DNA of 64,000 nt from Pelobates cultripes (taxonomy: Eukaryota; Chordata; Amphibia; Anura; Pelobatidae): NCBI GenBank assembly GCA_933207985.1, contig OW240916.1, positions 314,959,436 to 315,023,435 on the forward strand, in the 5' to 3' direction. The translations under genes and the position numbers were made by a program. Under the pieces are notes generated by a model. The model had not been told where the DNA came from. It ran no database searches and saw nothing but the letters and a program-made list of their open reading frames with translations. Positions 45,066 through 55,935 of the stretch are shown here, piece by piece (position 1 is the first letter of the stretch; each line of letters starts with the position of its first letter).

Positions 45066-46484
45066 GTAGGACCACATAATAGAAGGGTGGTCCTGAGTTG
45101 TTGGGAGATGGACAGGCTGTGGATGCGTACAAGGGAGGATACAGATGGCCAAGATGTGGATTACAGCAGATGGAGATGCCTCACTGAGAGGGGTGGAGGG
45201 AGAAGGGGAGGGTCTCCTGCAAATGGACAGGTTCTGAGTATATCATTGTGTGTTTTCTTTTATTTTCTTTCTTCTCCCCTGCCTAGGGGCCAAAATAAAG
45301 TGAAATCAGGGGCGCCTGGTGTTATTGTTATTTAAATGTTCCTAAGTGGGGACCTGCAAGTCCCTCTTTGTTTTGATACAAGTTCAGGAATCGGGTCCTG
45401 CAAACCCACACATTCAAAAAAGATAGGGACCCTAGTGTCCCATGTGCACCAGTAAAACAGCTTCTCATAAACATAAAGACCAAAGACCAATATCTGTTAT
45501 ATGAAACTATGCTTAGTGTAAGACACAGTATTGCTCTACTAAATATGAAATAAGAACTAGTATAGAATGTGTTTTGAACATGTAACAGCGGTAAAATGAC
45601 ACAGGGTCCGGAGAACAGGGAGGGGTTTCTGCGGGCCTGTACTCACCTGCAGCCTGAGAGCCACCAAGACAACTGCTATAACGTGCCTTAGGCGATTCTG
45701 TTTAATAAATTTGTACCTTTATGTTCCAAAACTTGCTTGAGCTAAAGTGACGTGGCCTGGCATGATTACCAATTATACTTCACCTTTTCGCAGGGACCAG
45801 CTAGTCCCTTAGTAATCTGTTATATATACCGGTTTTGGGTCCTGTAAGACCAGTTACAGTGATCACATTTAGGGATCTGCATGTCCTCTGATGTTTAAGA
45901 TTATAAATATCTTGAAAATGAAAATATAAATGATATTAACAAAAAAAAAAAAGATTCTGTTGTCGATTTTAATTTTAATAAAAAATCCTATTACTACAGT
46001 CTGAATTCAACTGACAACAAGTAGATAAAGAAAATTATTTATTGAGTTTACTTTAGTCACATTTTTGAGTTTACTAGATAATTACTTTACGTATCCTATG
46101 AAGAAAAGGGTGTGTAAACGTCCAGAAAACCCATCAGGAAATTCTGAACGTGACGATCAAAGAAAAATACATATAAACTGCCTGAGACCATAAAAATAAA
46201 TTGTGTGTCAATACACATATACACATAGTATAAATCCCTCTGTGTCACCTACTACAAAATGTTTTCTTTATGTACAGTGACAATAATAGACACACATACA
46301 AAATTTGTAAACTATGTGGAGAAATTATTTAACCAACGCACAGTTTCCTGGAGATAAGGACATTTTTTGTTTCACACAGTTTTGGTTTTTGACCCAGTCT
46401 TTGAACTACAACTACAGAAATTCAGAAGATATCGGAGAACATAAACAAAGTCCATACATAGGCAAGGAAGGAACACTGGAAGAG
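45066..46484 (+). repeat. segmental duplication, copy 1 (~1.4 kb)
   Basis: Colinear with 52738-53923 from GACCACATAATAGAAG to AACACTGGAAGAG. It includes GGGAGATGGACAGGCTGTGG, CAGGAATCGGGTCCTGCAA, GACACAGTATTGCTCTACTA and CAGAAGATATC. Copy 1 has about 190 bp extra (roughly 45625-45815) absent from copy 2. A poly(A) run at about 45943 follows the possible L1 3' UTR. The homology ends exactly where the LTR begins at 46485. Confidence 0.85.
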
Positions 46485-47533
46485 TGTAACGGCACCCCCA
46501 GGCATAAAAGGGTTAAACCACCGTTTAGAAGATCTTCCCCTTCCAGAGACACAGGCAGCTACTGTAGACACCAATCCCCCGAACCGGAGAAACATATGAA
46601 TGCTCTCAAACATACGAATACTGTAAACAGCCGAATAGGAAAAACCATACGAATAGGTTTACACTCCTAGCAGTCGAACTGGAACAGCATACAATAAATC
46701 CCCCGAAGAACGAGACAAGGCTCCATTTTGAGGGTCAAGCAGGAACAGTCAGAGCTGTGGGTTTATTGTTCTTATATACATATTAGTACCACCCACAGGG
46801 TTTTGGAAAACAACCAATAAACACATACAATACACTCAGACACTCCCACACAAAATCCTCCCCTCTGCCTGTGATACAATTACCTTACACAATGGGTAAT
46901 GTAATTATCACTGGCAGAGAAATACAGTATGCATCACATTCATATAAAATTTACATTTTCAGAATCAGCATACTCTAAATACAAACATATGTCAAAATCA
47001 TCCAAATTGGTCCATTGGTTCAAAAGATAGATCAAAGTCCTTTGTGACCAAATGAAGCATGGCTTTTCTGCCCCAAACCAGTTCCACAGAGTCTTCTATC
47101 CTGGAGATAATTGGGAAGTAATCCAATTATCTCCAAGGACAGAGGCAAAACTCCATTGAACACATGGCAGCAAAAGACAATAAAACACATAAAAATATAT
47201 AACTGTGCAGCCACTGCACAAAACAAGTACATTCAACATATCCTCAGATAGCTCAGATCTGAGCGCACATTATTACTGAATGGCGCTCAGATCACACACA
47301 TACAGTTCAATTGCCATGGAGCCAAAGTCTTTCCCATAGTCTTTCATTATACGAATGGGCTCCATGGCATAGCTATCTGGGGTATCACCGCTCAAAGAGG
47401 GCAAGCACCAAATGACCCGGCTTTCGTGTCTCCGCAGGGGAAAATCAAGCGTTTCAACATGGGGCCATAGTCTAAAGGCAGAAGGCGGGCAACCAGGCTC
47501 CTCCAATGCACAGTGGTGAGATTGGTCTCGTCA
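46485..47533 (-). mobile_element. LTR-A family LTR, reverse
   Basis: Starts TGTAACGGCACCCCCAGGC (reverse of the LTR 3' edge) and ends GATTGGTCTCGTCA (reverse of the 5' edge TG...). Shared blocks with the solo LTR at 23119 include CTTCTATCCTGGAGATAATT and GGGGCCATAGTC. Copy 2 of the segmental duplication shows the same site without this LTR (ACACTGAAAGAG running straight into ATATCACAG). The right flank no longer matches that site, so sequence beyond the LTR was replaced, probably with loss of one side of the insertion. Confidence 0.75.
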
Positions 47534-47534
47534 C

Positions 47535-48054
47535 TGTGGTGTATCACCAAATTAATATATATATTACACAAGGTTCGTCTACATTAAAAGGTATTTATTA
47601 AAAGGCAACAATACAATACTATAAATGTATCACAAACACACAGCCCAGACCCACGGAGCAACAACCCTTTTTAAATCTATCTATCTATATAGTAATCCCC
47701 TTCCCCACACATTTAATCTCACCCACGGTTAGGCCTTCACATCTAGTAATGGCTCACTGCTGCAAGTTCAACATCACATCCACCAAGGAAGAAAAGGAAG
47801 CAAAACAGAGAGTAACATGGATCACCTTACTAACACATGGCGTCTGCACATCTGCTCTGCAGCACAGCCAAGAAGGAACAGAGAGGAATGGAGATAGGGG
47901 GATGTGGTTATCTCTCTCCTGACTTGTAAAGGTATTGTATTACCCAATTACCATTTCAAAAGGTAAAGCTTATCCCACTGTAAGAGAGGCAAACATGAGC
48001 TTGGTCACATGACCCCTGGTCACCATATTAGTTTGATGACAGAATGTCACCACA
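47535..48054 (-). mobile_element. 3' LTR of a reverse-strand endogenous retrovirus (LTR-B)
   Basis: On the reverse strand it starts TGTGGTGACATTCTGTC and ends GGTGATACACCACA. A polyadenylation signal, CTTTTAATAAATACC, lies at about 47585-47600 near the 3' side. A TATA-like TACTATATAGATAGAT is at about 47675-47690. Just upstream of the TG is a polypurine tract, AGAAGAAAAAGTGAGGGAA. TG..CA edges, PPT and AATAAA in correct order support a 3' LTR. 520 bp. It abuts the LTR-A copy, so it inserted at or next to its edge. Confidence 0.7.
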
Positions 48055-48075
48055 TTCCCTCACTTTTTCTTCTCT
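48055..48075 (-). promoter_or_regulatory. polypurine tract next to LTR-B
   Basis: Reverse-strand AGAAGAAAAAGTGAGGGAA directly precedes the LTR's TGTGG. In retroviruses such a tract primes plus-strand DNA synthesis. A near copy, AAGAAAAAGTGGGGGAATG, precedes TGTGGGGTGATG at 48211-48243. Confidence 0.6.
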
Positions 48076-49062
48076 TATGTTGAGCACATTTAAAAATAAT
48101 AATATATCCCTCTTATCTATCTAAACTATGAGATCTGAAGTAGGAAAGGGGAGCACAGGAATTATAGTGAGTGATATAAGCAAGGTGAAAGAAAAGTCAA
48201 ATAGGGGTTGCATCACCCCACATTCCCCCACTTTTTCTTCTTCTATGTTGCTCCATTATCTAGTTATCCCTCTAGTACAAGAGAACCTAGTGGGACCAAA
48301 AACCTGATATACAGGAGAAATTCAACCCACCGTCCCTCCGGAATAGTTCCCTCAGCGACATAAGTTCTCCTGTACTTTCCTATGGCTGTCAATTCACATA
48401 TTATACAAAGTGTCACAAAAAAACAGAACTTATAGAATTTAGGTGAGTGTGTGTGTGCAATGTAAAACTTTATTGAAGAATGTATGAGAGAGAGAGAGAG
48501 AGAAACAAACAAAAAAAATCCCCCTTTTCAAGTTTCTTCCTTATCTATTTCATTGCCACACAAAAGTATAGTGTAATTATGAGCATGAGTACTAGCGGCA
48601 AAGTTTGTAGGACTGGATGTGATATTTGCAGAATTCCATACTCTCAATCCAGTTCCGACTCCTCCCAGTAGAGCTGCAAATTGTCCCGTTTTTCCTGTCA
48701 CCCTGCTTTGCCTAAAACACTGTCGCCGTTGTTCCGGACACCTTGGAGGAATAGAAGGATTATTAAAATATAGACTCTAATCTTCTCCCTTATTTGGAGT
48801 ATCTTCTGCCGTATTGCCTGTCTCCCATCCCTACTGTGATACAGCTTATACTTATCCATCCTGTAACAAGGATCCACTACGATCTTCTGTTGACACACAT
48901 CATCATCATCCTAATACAGCTTTGCCTTGCTCTGTGGGAACACTAGATCTCATCATTAGAAAGGTATAGCTAAATGGGAGACTGGAAGACTGAGAGAAAG
49001 AACAAAACAAAAGAAAAACAAACATACATACAGATGTAGAGAGCAACACAAAATTATGAGTG
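48076..49062 (-). pseudogene. degenerate retroviral interior between gag and 3' LTR
   Basis: On the reverse strand several short frames occur, with hydrophobic segments (around 48780-48830, and about 48555-48590 followed by a basic end). They could be env remnants, but no retroviral protease, RT or integrase motif is readable in under 1 kb. Pol appears deleted. Confidence 0.35.
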
Positions 49063-49592
49063 TTATTGATTGCTGAGACCCCCCAATTGATCAATCTTTT
49101 CCTCCTCTCTCAACTGTTCCCTCAGCGCTTTCACGTCTGCCTCCAATCTTTCAGTCTGTCTCTTTAGGTCCCAGTAGTCTCTATTCCCTTCTTTATTCCT
49201 CCAATTATCCCAATTCCGTCTATTGGTCTGATACTCATCCCATCTATGGTTCCTTCTCCAATTATTCTCCCAACAACTGTTCCTGTTGTTTCTCCGTTTT
49301 TCTCCCCAATTGTGATTTTCCCAGTTAATATCTGTCCTTTTTAGCCTCTCCCAGGTATTTTTATTATTCCAATTATTATTGATTACCTTAGGCCCCTCCC
49401 ATCTATTCCTCCAATTATCTCCCATTACATTCCTATGGTCCCTCTGTGGATCTCTCCATCTTTTGTCAAAGTCCTGTTTTAGTCTCCAGTTCTCATTATC
49501 CCTCTTGTTCTGGGGTACACCCCACCTCTGGCTTCTCCATTTACCATCTATATCTCTACCAGAGTCGACCTTGAATGTTCTTATGGCTGAAA
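49063..49592 (-). pseudogene. gag-like 3' part: W/N/R-rich segment and coiled coil
   Basis: A long reverse-strand frame rich in Trp, Asn, Arg and Lys. Repeats of the type NWRNRW, NNWNNK and NWGEKRRNN span about residues 25-135, then a predicted coiled coil (RLEADVKALREQLREEEK) comes before the stop. No Cys-X2-Cys-X4-His-X4-Cys zinc knuckle is present, although the basic segment is placed like a nucleocapsid. It continues the capsid-like frame at 51868-52415 across a CR1 insertion. Endogenous retroviral Gag is the best explanation; an unusual host protein is less likely. Confidence 0.5.
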
Positions 49593-49833
49593 CAGAGAAA
49601 CATAGAAACATAGAAACATAGAATGTGACGGCAGATAAGAACCATTCGGCCCATCTAGTCTGCCCAATTTTCTAAATACTTTCATTAGTCCCTGGCCGTA
49701 TCTTATGGTTAGGATAGCCTTATGCCTATCCCACGCATGCTTAAACTCCTTTACTGTGTTAACCTCTACCACTTCAGCTGGAAGGCTATTCCATGCATCC
49801 ACTACCCTCTCAGTAAAGTAATACTTCCTGATA

Positions 49834-50199
49834 TTATTTTTTAAACCTTTGTCCCTCTAATTTAAGACTATGTCCTCTTGTTGTGGTAGTTTTTCTTCTT
49901 TTAAATATAGTCTCCTCCTTTACTGTGTTGATTCCCTTTATGTATTTAAATGTTTCTATCATATCACCCCTGTCTCGTCTTTCCTCCAAGCTATACATGT
50001 TAAGATCCTTTAACCTTTCCTGGTAAGTTTTATCCCGCAATCCATGAACCAGTTTAGTAGCCCTTCTCTGAACCCTCTCTAAGGTATCAATATCCTTCTG
50101 AAGATACGGTCTCCAGTACTGTGTACAATACTCCAAGTGAGGTCTGTACAATGGCATGAGCACTTCCCTCTTTCTACTGCTAATACCTCTCCTATACAA
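49834..50199 (-). pseudogene. CR1 ORF2 C-terminal region
   Basis: The reverse-strand frame has PLYRPHLEYCTQYWRPYLQK, DTLERVQRRATKLVHGLRD, RLKDLNMYSLEERRDRGDMI and FKRRKTTTTRGHSLKLE, the typical C-terminal block of CR1 ORF2. It continues in other frames to AWNSLPAEVVEVNTVKEFKH at 49740-49800. Confidence 0.85.
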
Positions 50200-50442
50200 C
50201 CAAGCATTCTGCTAGCATTTCCTGCTGCTCTATTACATTGTCTGCCTACCTTTAAGTCATCAGAAATAATCACCCTAAATCCCTTTCCTCATATGTTGAG
50301 GTTAGGACTCTATCAAATATTCTGTACTCTGCCCTTGGGTTTTTACGTCCAAGATGCATTATCTTGCACTTATCCACATTAAATGTCAGTTGCCACAATT
50401 CTGACCATTTTTCTAGTTTACCTAAATCATTTGTCATTTGGC

Positions 50443-51006
50443 TTATCCTCCTGGAACATCAACCCTGTTACATATCTTAGTATCATCAGCAAAAAGACAT
50501 ACCTTACCATCAAGACCTTCTGCAATATCACTAATAAAAATATTAAAGAGAATGGGTCCAAGTACAGATCCCTGAGGTACCCCACTGGTGACAAGTCCAA
50601 GCTTCGAATATATTCCATTAACTACAACCCTCTGTTGCCTGTCACTCAGCCACTGCCTTACCCATTCAACAATATTTGAATCCAAACTTAAAGATTGCAG
50701 TTTATTGATAAGCCTTCTATGTGCAACAGTGTCAAAAGCCTTACTGAAATCTAGGTAAGCAATGTCTACTGCACCACCCTGATCTATAATTTTAGTTACC
50801 CAATCAAAAAAATCAATAAGATTAGTTTGGCATGATCTCCCTGAAGTAAACCCATGTTGTCTCTGATCTTGAAATCCATGTGTTTTTAGATGTTCAACAA
50901 TCCTATCCTTTAACATGGTTTCCATCACTTTCCCCACTACTGAAGTAAGGCTTACTGGCCTATAGTTGCCCGACTCCTCCCTATTACCTTTCTTGTAAAT
51001 GGGCAC
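50443..51006 (-). pseudogene. CR1 reverse transcriptase domain
   Basis: Long open reverse-strand stretch: PIYKKGNREESGNYRPVSLT, FTSGRSCQTNLIDF, VDIAYLDFSKAFDTVAH (motif A, catalytic D), SGVPQGSVLGPILFNIFISD (motif B) and VCLFADDTKI (motif C, FADD). All three catalytic aspartates are kept, unlike in the CR1-A copy at 18990. The protein as a whole is broken by frameshifts on both sides and by the missing endonuclease, so the element is dead although the RT core reads intact. Confidence 0.85.
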
Positions 51007-51099
51007 AACATTCGCTAACTTTCAATCTTCTGGGACTACTCCTGTTAACAATGATTGGTTAAATAAATCTGTTAATGGTTTTGCTGGTACACCACTAAG

Positions 51100-51866
51100 C
51101 TATTTTAATAGCTTTGGGTGTATTCCATCAGGTCCCATTGACTTATTTGTCTTTACTTTTGACAGTTGAAATAGAACCTCTTCCTCTGTAAACTCACGTG
51201 TAATAAATGACTCATTTATCCTTTTTCTCAACTGAGGTCCCTTTCCTTCATTTTCTACTGTAAATACAGAACAAAAATATTCATTGAGGCAGTCAGCCTG
51301 ACCTTTATCCTCTTCTACATACCTTCCTTCTTTTGTTTTTAATCTAACTAATCCTTGTTTTACTTTTCTTTTCTCATTTATGTATCTAAAAAATGTTTTA
51401 TCCCCCTTTTTTACTGACTGTGCTATTTTCTCTTCTGTGTGTGATTTGGAAGCTCTTATAACTTGCTTAGCCTCTTTCTGCCTAATCTTATAGATCATTT
51501 TGTCTCCCTCACTCTGGGTTTTTTTATAATTCCTAAATGCTAACTTTTTGTTTTTAACTATTTTGGCCACATCTGCGGAGTACCACAGTGGTTTCTTGAA
51601 TTTTTTGCTTTTACTGACAAGCCTAATGCAATTTTCTGTTGCCTTCAATAGTGCAACTTTTAAATAATCCCATTTTTCTTGGACTCCATTTAAATTGCTC
51701 CAGTCTGATAATGACTCCTCTACCCATATTCTAATTTTAGAAAAGTCTGTTTTTCTAAAGTCTAAAACTTTTGTTTTTGTGTGGTGTGACTCAGTCACTG
51801 TTCTTATATTAAACCACACTGACTGATGATCACTGGATCCTAAACTTTCACCTACAGTAACATCTA
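51100..51866 (-). pseudogene. CR1 ORF2, endonuclease end and pre-RT region
   Basis: The reverse-strand frame contains LGSSDHQSVWFNIRT (end of the APE-type endonuclease, SDH motif), LDFRKTDFSKIRIWVEESL, KPLWYSADVAKIVKNKKLAF, FFRYINEKRKVKQGL and VKTNKSMGPDGIHPKLLK (start of the RT fingers). Colinear with CR1 elements. The first residues of this open frame, beyond 51866, belong to the retroviral gag. Confidence 0.8.
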
Positions 51867-51867
51867 G

Positions 51868-52415
51868 AAGGCCTGTTCTGAGGAAGGATGCTTGATCCAC
51901 CAATTGTCAGCTCTAGTTAGTACCATTTCTAAGTCTGCTGGTGTTGGATCAAAAAGCCTGACAAATTCTTGACACTCCCAGGGAAGGGCTTCCATTACTT
52001 TAGCAATGTGTTCTGGTGAGCCCAAGACCAGAGGCTGTTGAGGTTGGCGTAGCGTATACAACAATATCCTCTGAGCTACCTCTCTAGGACCATCTGCTGG
52101 CCTCATCATAATGTTAACTATTTCTTTCTCTATGCTGAGTAGATAGAAAATCGTTGCAGCAATTCTTCCTGCCTGATCAGACACACTGTTATTAAATCCA
52201 AATAGTCTGCTAGCCAAAGGACCCATAGCATATTCTAACAGTTCTGTCCATTCTTCTAAGTTAAGACCTCCTTTTTTTGCTCTATTTGCTCCCCTCATAA
52301 ACCAATGTGTAAAGGTGTTAAAGTCGTCAGTTGGCATACTTCCCCACCATTTCTGGAAATTATCTTTGTCTGTGATTGACATAGTCCTTGTCTGTCTAGA
52401 GAAGCTAGTAGGCAT
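51868..52415 (-). pseudogene. gag-like 5' part (capsid-like), endogenous retrovirus
   Basis: A reverse-strand open frame of ~175 codons with an all-helical, Trp-rich composition. NFQKWWGSMPTDDFNTFTHW and LNLEEWTELLEYAMG come early, then EVAQRILLYTLRQPQQP and WECQEFVRLFDPTPADLEMV near the end. The length, helix pattern and position upstream of a basic W/N/R-rich segment fit a retroviral capsid. The classical major homology region is not clearly readable. The frame is cut by the CR1 insertion after residue ~180. 5' leader, primer-binding site and 5' LTR are missing; L2 sequence starts at 52443. Confidence 0.5.
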
Positions 52416-52442
52416 TTCTCTTACATTAAAATGTTCAGTTAA

Positions 52443-52715
52443 TATTCCTCTCCTGCAACTGTCATCATAAACAAAACACTAAGTCTTCAGTGAATACTAT
52501 TGTACCAATCCACTTTTCTACCCTACCCTTACTTTTTGTGTCAGTTCACCCCACTCCCTCAAGCATGTAAGCTCATTGAGCAGGGCCCTCAAACCCTCTG
52601 TTCCTGTGCGTCCAACTCATCTGGCTACAATTACATGTTTGTTAGTCCACCAATTGTACAGCACTGTGGAATTTGTTGGCGCTATATAAATAATAAATAA
52701 TAAATAATAATAGCT
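52443..52715 (+). mobile_element. L2-type LINE (L2-A) 3' end
   Basis: Colinear with 32530-32806: CCTCTCCTGCAACTG, CCCACTCCCTCAAGCATGTA, AGCTCATTGAGCAGGGCCCT, TTGGCGCTATATAAATAAT with an (AATAAT)n tail. It truncates the 5' side of the retroviral gag. Confidence 0.85.
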
Positions 52716-52737
52716 GAGAGAAAGGAACCACAATATA

Positions 52738-53600
52738 GGGATGACCACATAATAGAAGAGGGGTCCCGAGTCGCCGGGAGATGGACAGGCTGTGGATGGG
52801 TAGAAGTTAGGATTTAGATAGTCAAGGTGTGGATTACAGCAGGTGGAGATGCCTCACTGAGAGAGCGGAATGGAGGAAGGAAGGCTCTCCTGTGAATTGA
52901 CAGGTTCTAAGTTTTTTCTTTCTTCCCTGGCCAGGGGCGAAACTACTGTGAAATCAGGGGTGCCTGGTGTTATTGTTATTTAAATGTTCCGAAGTGGGGA
53001 ACCTTATTGTTTTTATAAAAGTTCAGGAATCGGGTCCTGCAAGAAATGACAGGCACCCCAGTGTCCCATGTGCACTAGACAGACATAAACAATAAAGACC
53101 AATATCTGTAATATGAACCTATGCTTAGTTTAGGACACAGTATTGCTCTACTATAAATATGACTTATAAGCACTAGAACAGAATATGTTTTGAACACGTA
53201 ATAGCTAATGTCACGGGGTCCGGAGAACGGGGAGGGGACAGGTTCTGTTACATATATCGACTTTGGGTCCTGCAAGACCAGTTAAAATGATCACATTTAG
53301 GGACCTGCATGTCTCGTTATGTTTAAGATTGAAAATGTCTTGAAAATGAAACTAAAAATATTTACAAAAAAAAAAAAGACTGTTAACTGATAAGTAGATA
53401 AAGAAAATGTTTTAATAAGTTTACATAAGTCACATTTTTAAGTTTGCTAGATAATTACTTTATATACCCAGTGCAGAAAAATGGAATGTCAATTTCTAGA
53501 ACACCCTCAGGAAAGTCTGAACGTGAAGATCAAAGAAAGACATATATATATATATAAATATATATAACCTGCCTGATACAAAAAAAGCAATTGTTTGTCA

Positions 53601-53698
<98 letters not shown>

Positions 53699-53923
53699 TT
53701 TAATCCTTCTCTGTAAACCATTGCAAAATATTTTGTTTATGTACAGTGACGATAGACACACGTACACAATTTGTAATGTAGGAAATAAATATTTACCCAA
53801 CCCACAGTTTAGCAGAGACGAGGACATTTTTGGTTCCTGATCCAAAGTCTTTTAACAACAATTACTGAAATTCAGAAGATATCTGTGAACATAAACATAG
53901 GCAAGGAACGAACACTGAAAGAG
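52738..53923 (+). repeat. segmental duplication, copy 2 (~1.2 kb), with empty LTR site
   Basis: Matches 45066-46484 along its length, apart from indels and an expanded TA/CA microsatellite at 53604-53700. At its end AACACTGAAAGAGATATCAC runs on without the LTR that copy 1 carries at this exact place. It therefore preserves the pre-insertion site. Confidence 0.85.
53604..53700 (+). repeat. (TA)n(CATA)n(CA)n(TA)n microsatellite
   Basis: Perfect dinucleotide runs within copy 2 of the segmental duplication. Copy 1 has only a short equivalent (ATACACATATACACATAG near 46215), so the array expanded after duplication. Frames here (Y, I, V, C runs) are artefacts. Confidence 0.95.
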
Positions 53924-55565
53924 ATATCACAGTCTTTGGATAACAAGCTGGTCTGTGGACCCAGGATATGGCGCTCTTAGTAAGGATAAGCATGTGGTAT
54001 TCATTAGGCCTCAGGCAACTCCTCACCATAAATCATTTTATCTTGAGGAACTGGTTTTTCTTTCTCAAAATAACACACTAAGGTAAAATATAAATATATA
54101 AATATATTTATTTTTAACCTCAGTGTATTCTTTTTTTCTGTGTGAATTATGCGCCCCACTTTGTAAAATAAAGAAACAATTGTTTTTACTGCAATCCATG
54201 TAGAAGCCTTTGGGACCCACAGAGCATGCACGGCACTTGCTGTGCTCTGCCAACCAAATGCTGCTTGTGCTGCGGTACATTTGATGGCATCTTGCTGTGC
54301 GTGAAGGTGCAGAAAGTGAAAATCCTAAACAATTTTAGGTCTTCAATATGGAAGCATGTCTAGTGGCTGTCTCTCTGACATCCTTCAGATGCATGGTTTA
54401 GGCAATATGTAACCACTGCCATTACTCTGAATTGGCAATGTTTTACAAATGTCAGATAAAAGGGATGCAGTTTTGCACCTCAACCACTTCATTACGATGA
54501 AGTGGTTTTGGTACAAAGTTTCCCGTCAATTACAAACTGAGGTGGATAATTAGAACAATCTGCCTGAATTTCTTAGCGTTCGTGTATATAGTGTTTTACA
54601 ATTTAAAAGTGGGTCACAGATAATTTTAGAATTGAAGACTGATTTGCCAAGGTTATGACATGGACATCATTTAAGTCTATGCCCCCAAAAAATTAAAAAT
54701 GATTTACTATCTAATGCTTACAAGGACTGGGTTTTAATAGCGACAGAGAGGAAAAATACTATTTCTAAACCAACATTTTTTTCCCATTGTTTTTCAAAGA
54801 GGACCCTTTATCCGAATCATTAATAATTCATTGCCGTGGTGACATTATAAGACCTACTAACTGATCTATATTGCAGTATTTTTAGATATCACAAATTTGA
54901 CATCTATGTACTTTTCTTTTGTGAACCTGAATATTTCAGATATTGTTATTTCAAAAGGGGAAAGCAACATCCTTATACACTAAAGAGTTGTTTCAGGGTG
55001 GAGAACTGCAAAAGAAAAATATAAAAATATTCCATTTTGAAACTTTTAATACATTAAGAAAGAAATAGACAGGGAAGGAGGAGGAAAAGCTTAAAAAAAA
55101 ATTAAAAAGCAAAAGGACTCATGAACAGTCAAAACTAAATTAAAAATAGCTTTTTTGAAATGTTGACAAAAGGTTTCTCTACGTGTTATACCAAATATAG
55201 AAAAGCAAAATTATGTCCGTGGAAATATAACAAAAATACTTTTACTAAAAGTTACATTCCTGGCTTATGGTATAATATTATGAAATATAATTGCAAATTC
55301 CCAACATGATTGTCACCACAATTCTATTCTTTCCATTTTTACGTAGTCTCATTCTGATGACACTTAAGGGCCAAAGCAATTATATTTTCATATTAAGTGC
55401 TCCGACATTTATATTATATAATTGTATTCAGGAGAAACAGGGCTTTCATTTCATATCAAACATTTATATATGAAACAAAATTTAATATGAATAAAATCAA
55501 AAAAAGTTTGAGAAATTAAAAAAATGTTTTCTGCGTGGCATTTTAACTGTGAATGTTAAAATACT
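53924..55565. other. mostly unassigned, with a decayed T2-like piece at 54350-54540
   Basis: CACCTCAACCACTTCATTAC followed by GATGAAGTGGTTTTGG at 54477-54513 is the T2-type subterminal hairpin; neither TTAA end is intact. The rest is AT-rich and unassigned. Confidence 0.4.
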
Positions 55566-55935
55566 GGGGAGTTAGATATGCTGGGTGTTCAATTATTTAT
55601 TTATTTATACATTTATTTATAAAATATTTTACCAGGATGGATACATTGAGATTTCTCTCTTGTTTTCAAGTATGTCCTGGGTCCACAAAACGTTGCATTG
55701 TTACATTAGGATACAATATTACAAAAATACAATATGCAAATTATATATATATATACACACACACACATTTAAATGTAATACACAACTGAGGTATATTGCC
55801 ATAGATCTCTTAAAAGATTTAGATTGAATGAAGATTTGACAGTGTCCCTGAGGTTATTCCATAATTGCGGCACTCTGTAGGAAAAGGAGGATCGAGCCAC
55901 TTTCTTTTTGTATTGCGGTATGCTAAATATTGTGC
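55566..55935 (-). mobile_element. L2-clade LINE (L2-B) 3' end, reverse
   Basis: The reverse of CTTTCCTGGTAAAATATTG-type sequence (TTTATAAAATATTTTACCAG at about 55615-55634) begins the element. The reverse-strand coding end YRNTKRKWLDPPFPTE at about 55865-55920 matches YLNTKRKHLDPPSPTE at 25340-25390. It continues on the far side of the inverted-repeat element at 57809. Confidence 0.65.

Larger units (their letters stand above)
49593..51866 (-). mobile_element. CR1 LINE (CR1-B), 5' truncated, inserted into gag
   Basis: The reverse-strand 3' end has the 8-bp tail repeat (CTATGTTT)n at about 49593-49620, preceded by TAGATGGGCCGAATGGTTC. ORF2 pieces cover the region before the RT (51100-51866), the RT (50443-51006) and the C-terminal part (49834-50199 and on). 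The 5' end stops after CAGTAACATCTA relative to the copy at 58264-59109, so it lacks the endonuclease. No clear TSD was seen in the flanks. Confidence 0.85.

Noticed and set aside
46485..48054. The LTR-A and LTR-B copies as the two LTRs of one provirus
   Set aside because: Their sequences and edges are different (TGTGGCAAAACC versus TGTGGTGACATT), so they are from different families placed side by side.
49063..49611. W/N/R-rich protein as a possible novel host RNA-binding gene
   Set aside because: Same orientation as the neighbouring capsid-like frame and LTR, and interrupted by CR1 at its start; a retroviral gag remnant explains it better, although not with certainty.
53507..53845. Hydrophobic frames around the TA/CA tract resembling membrane peptides
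   Set aside because: Low-complexity translation of a dinucleotide repeat.
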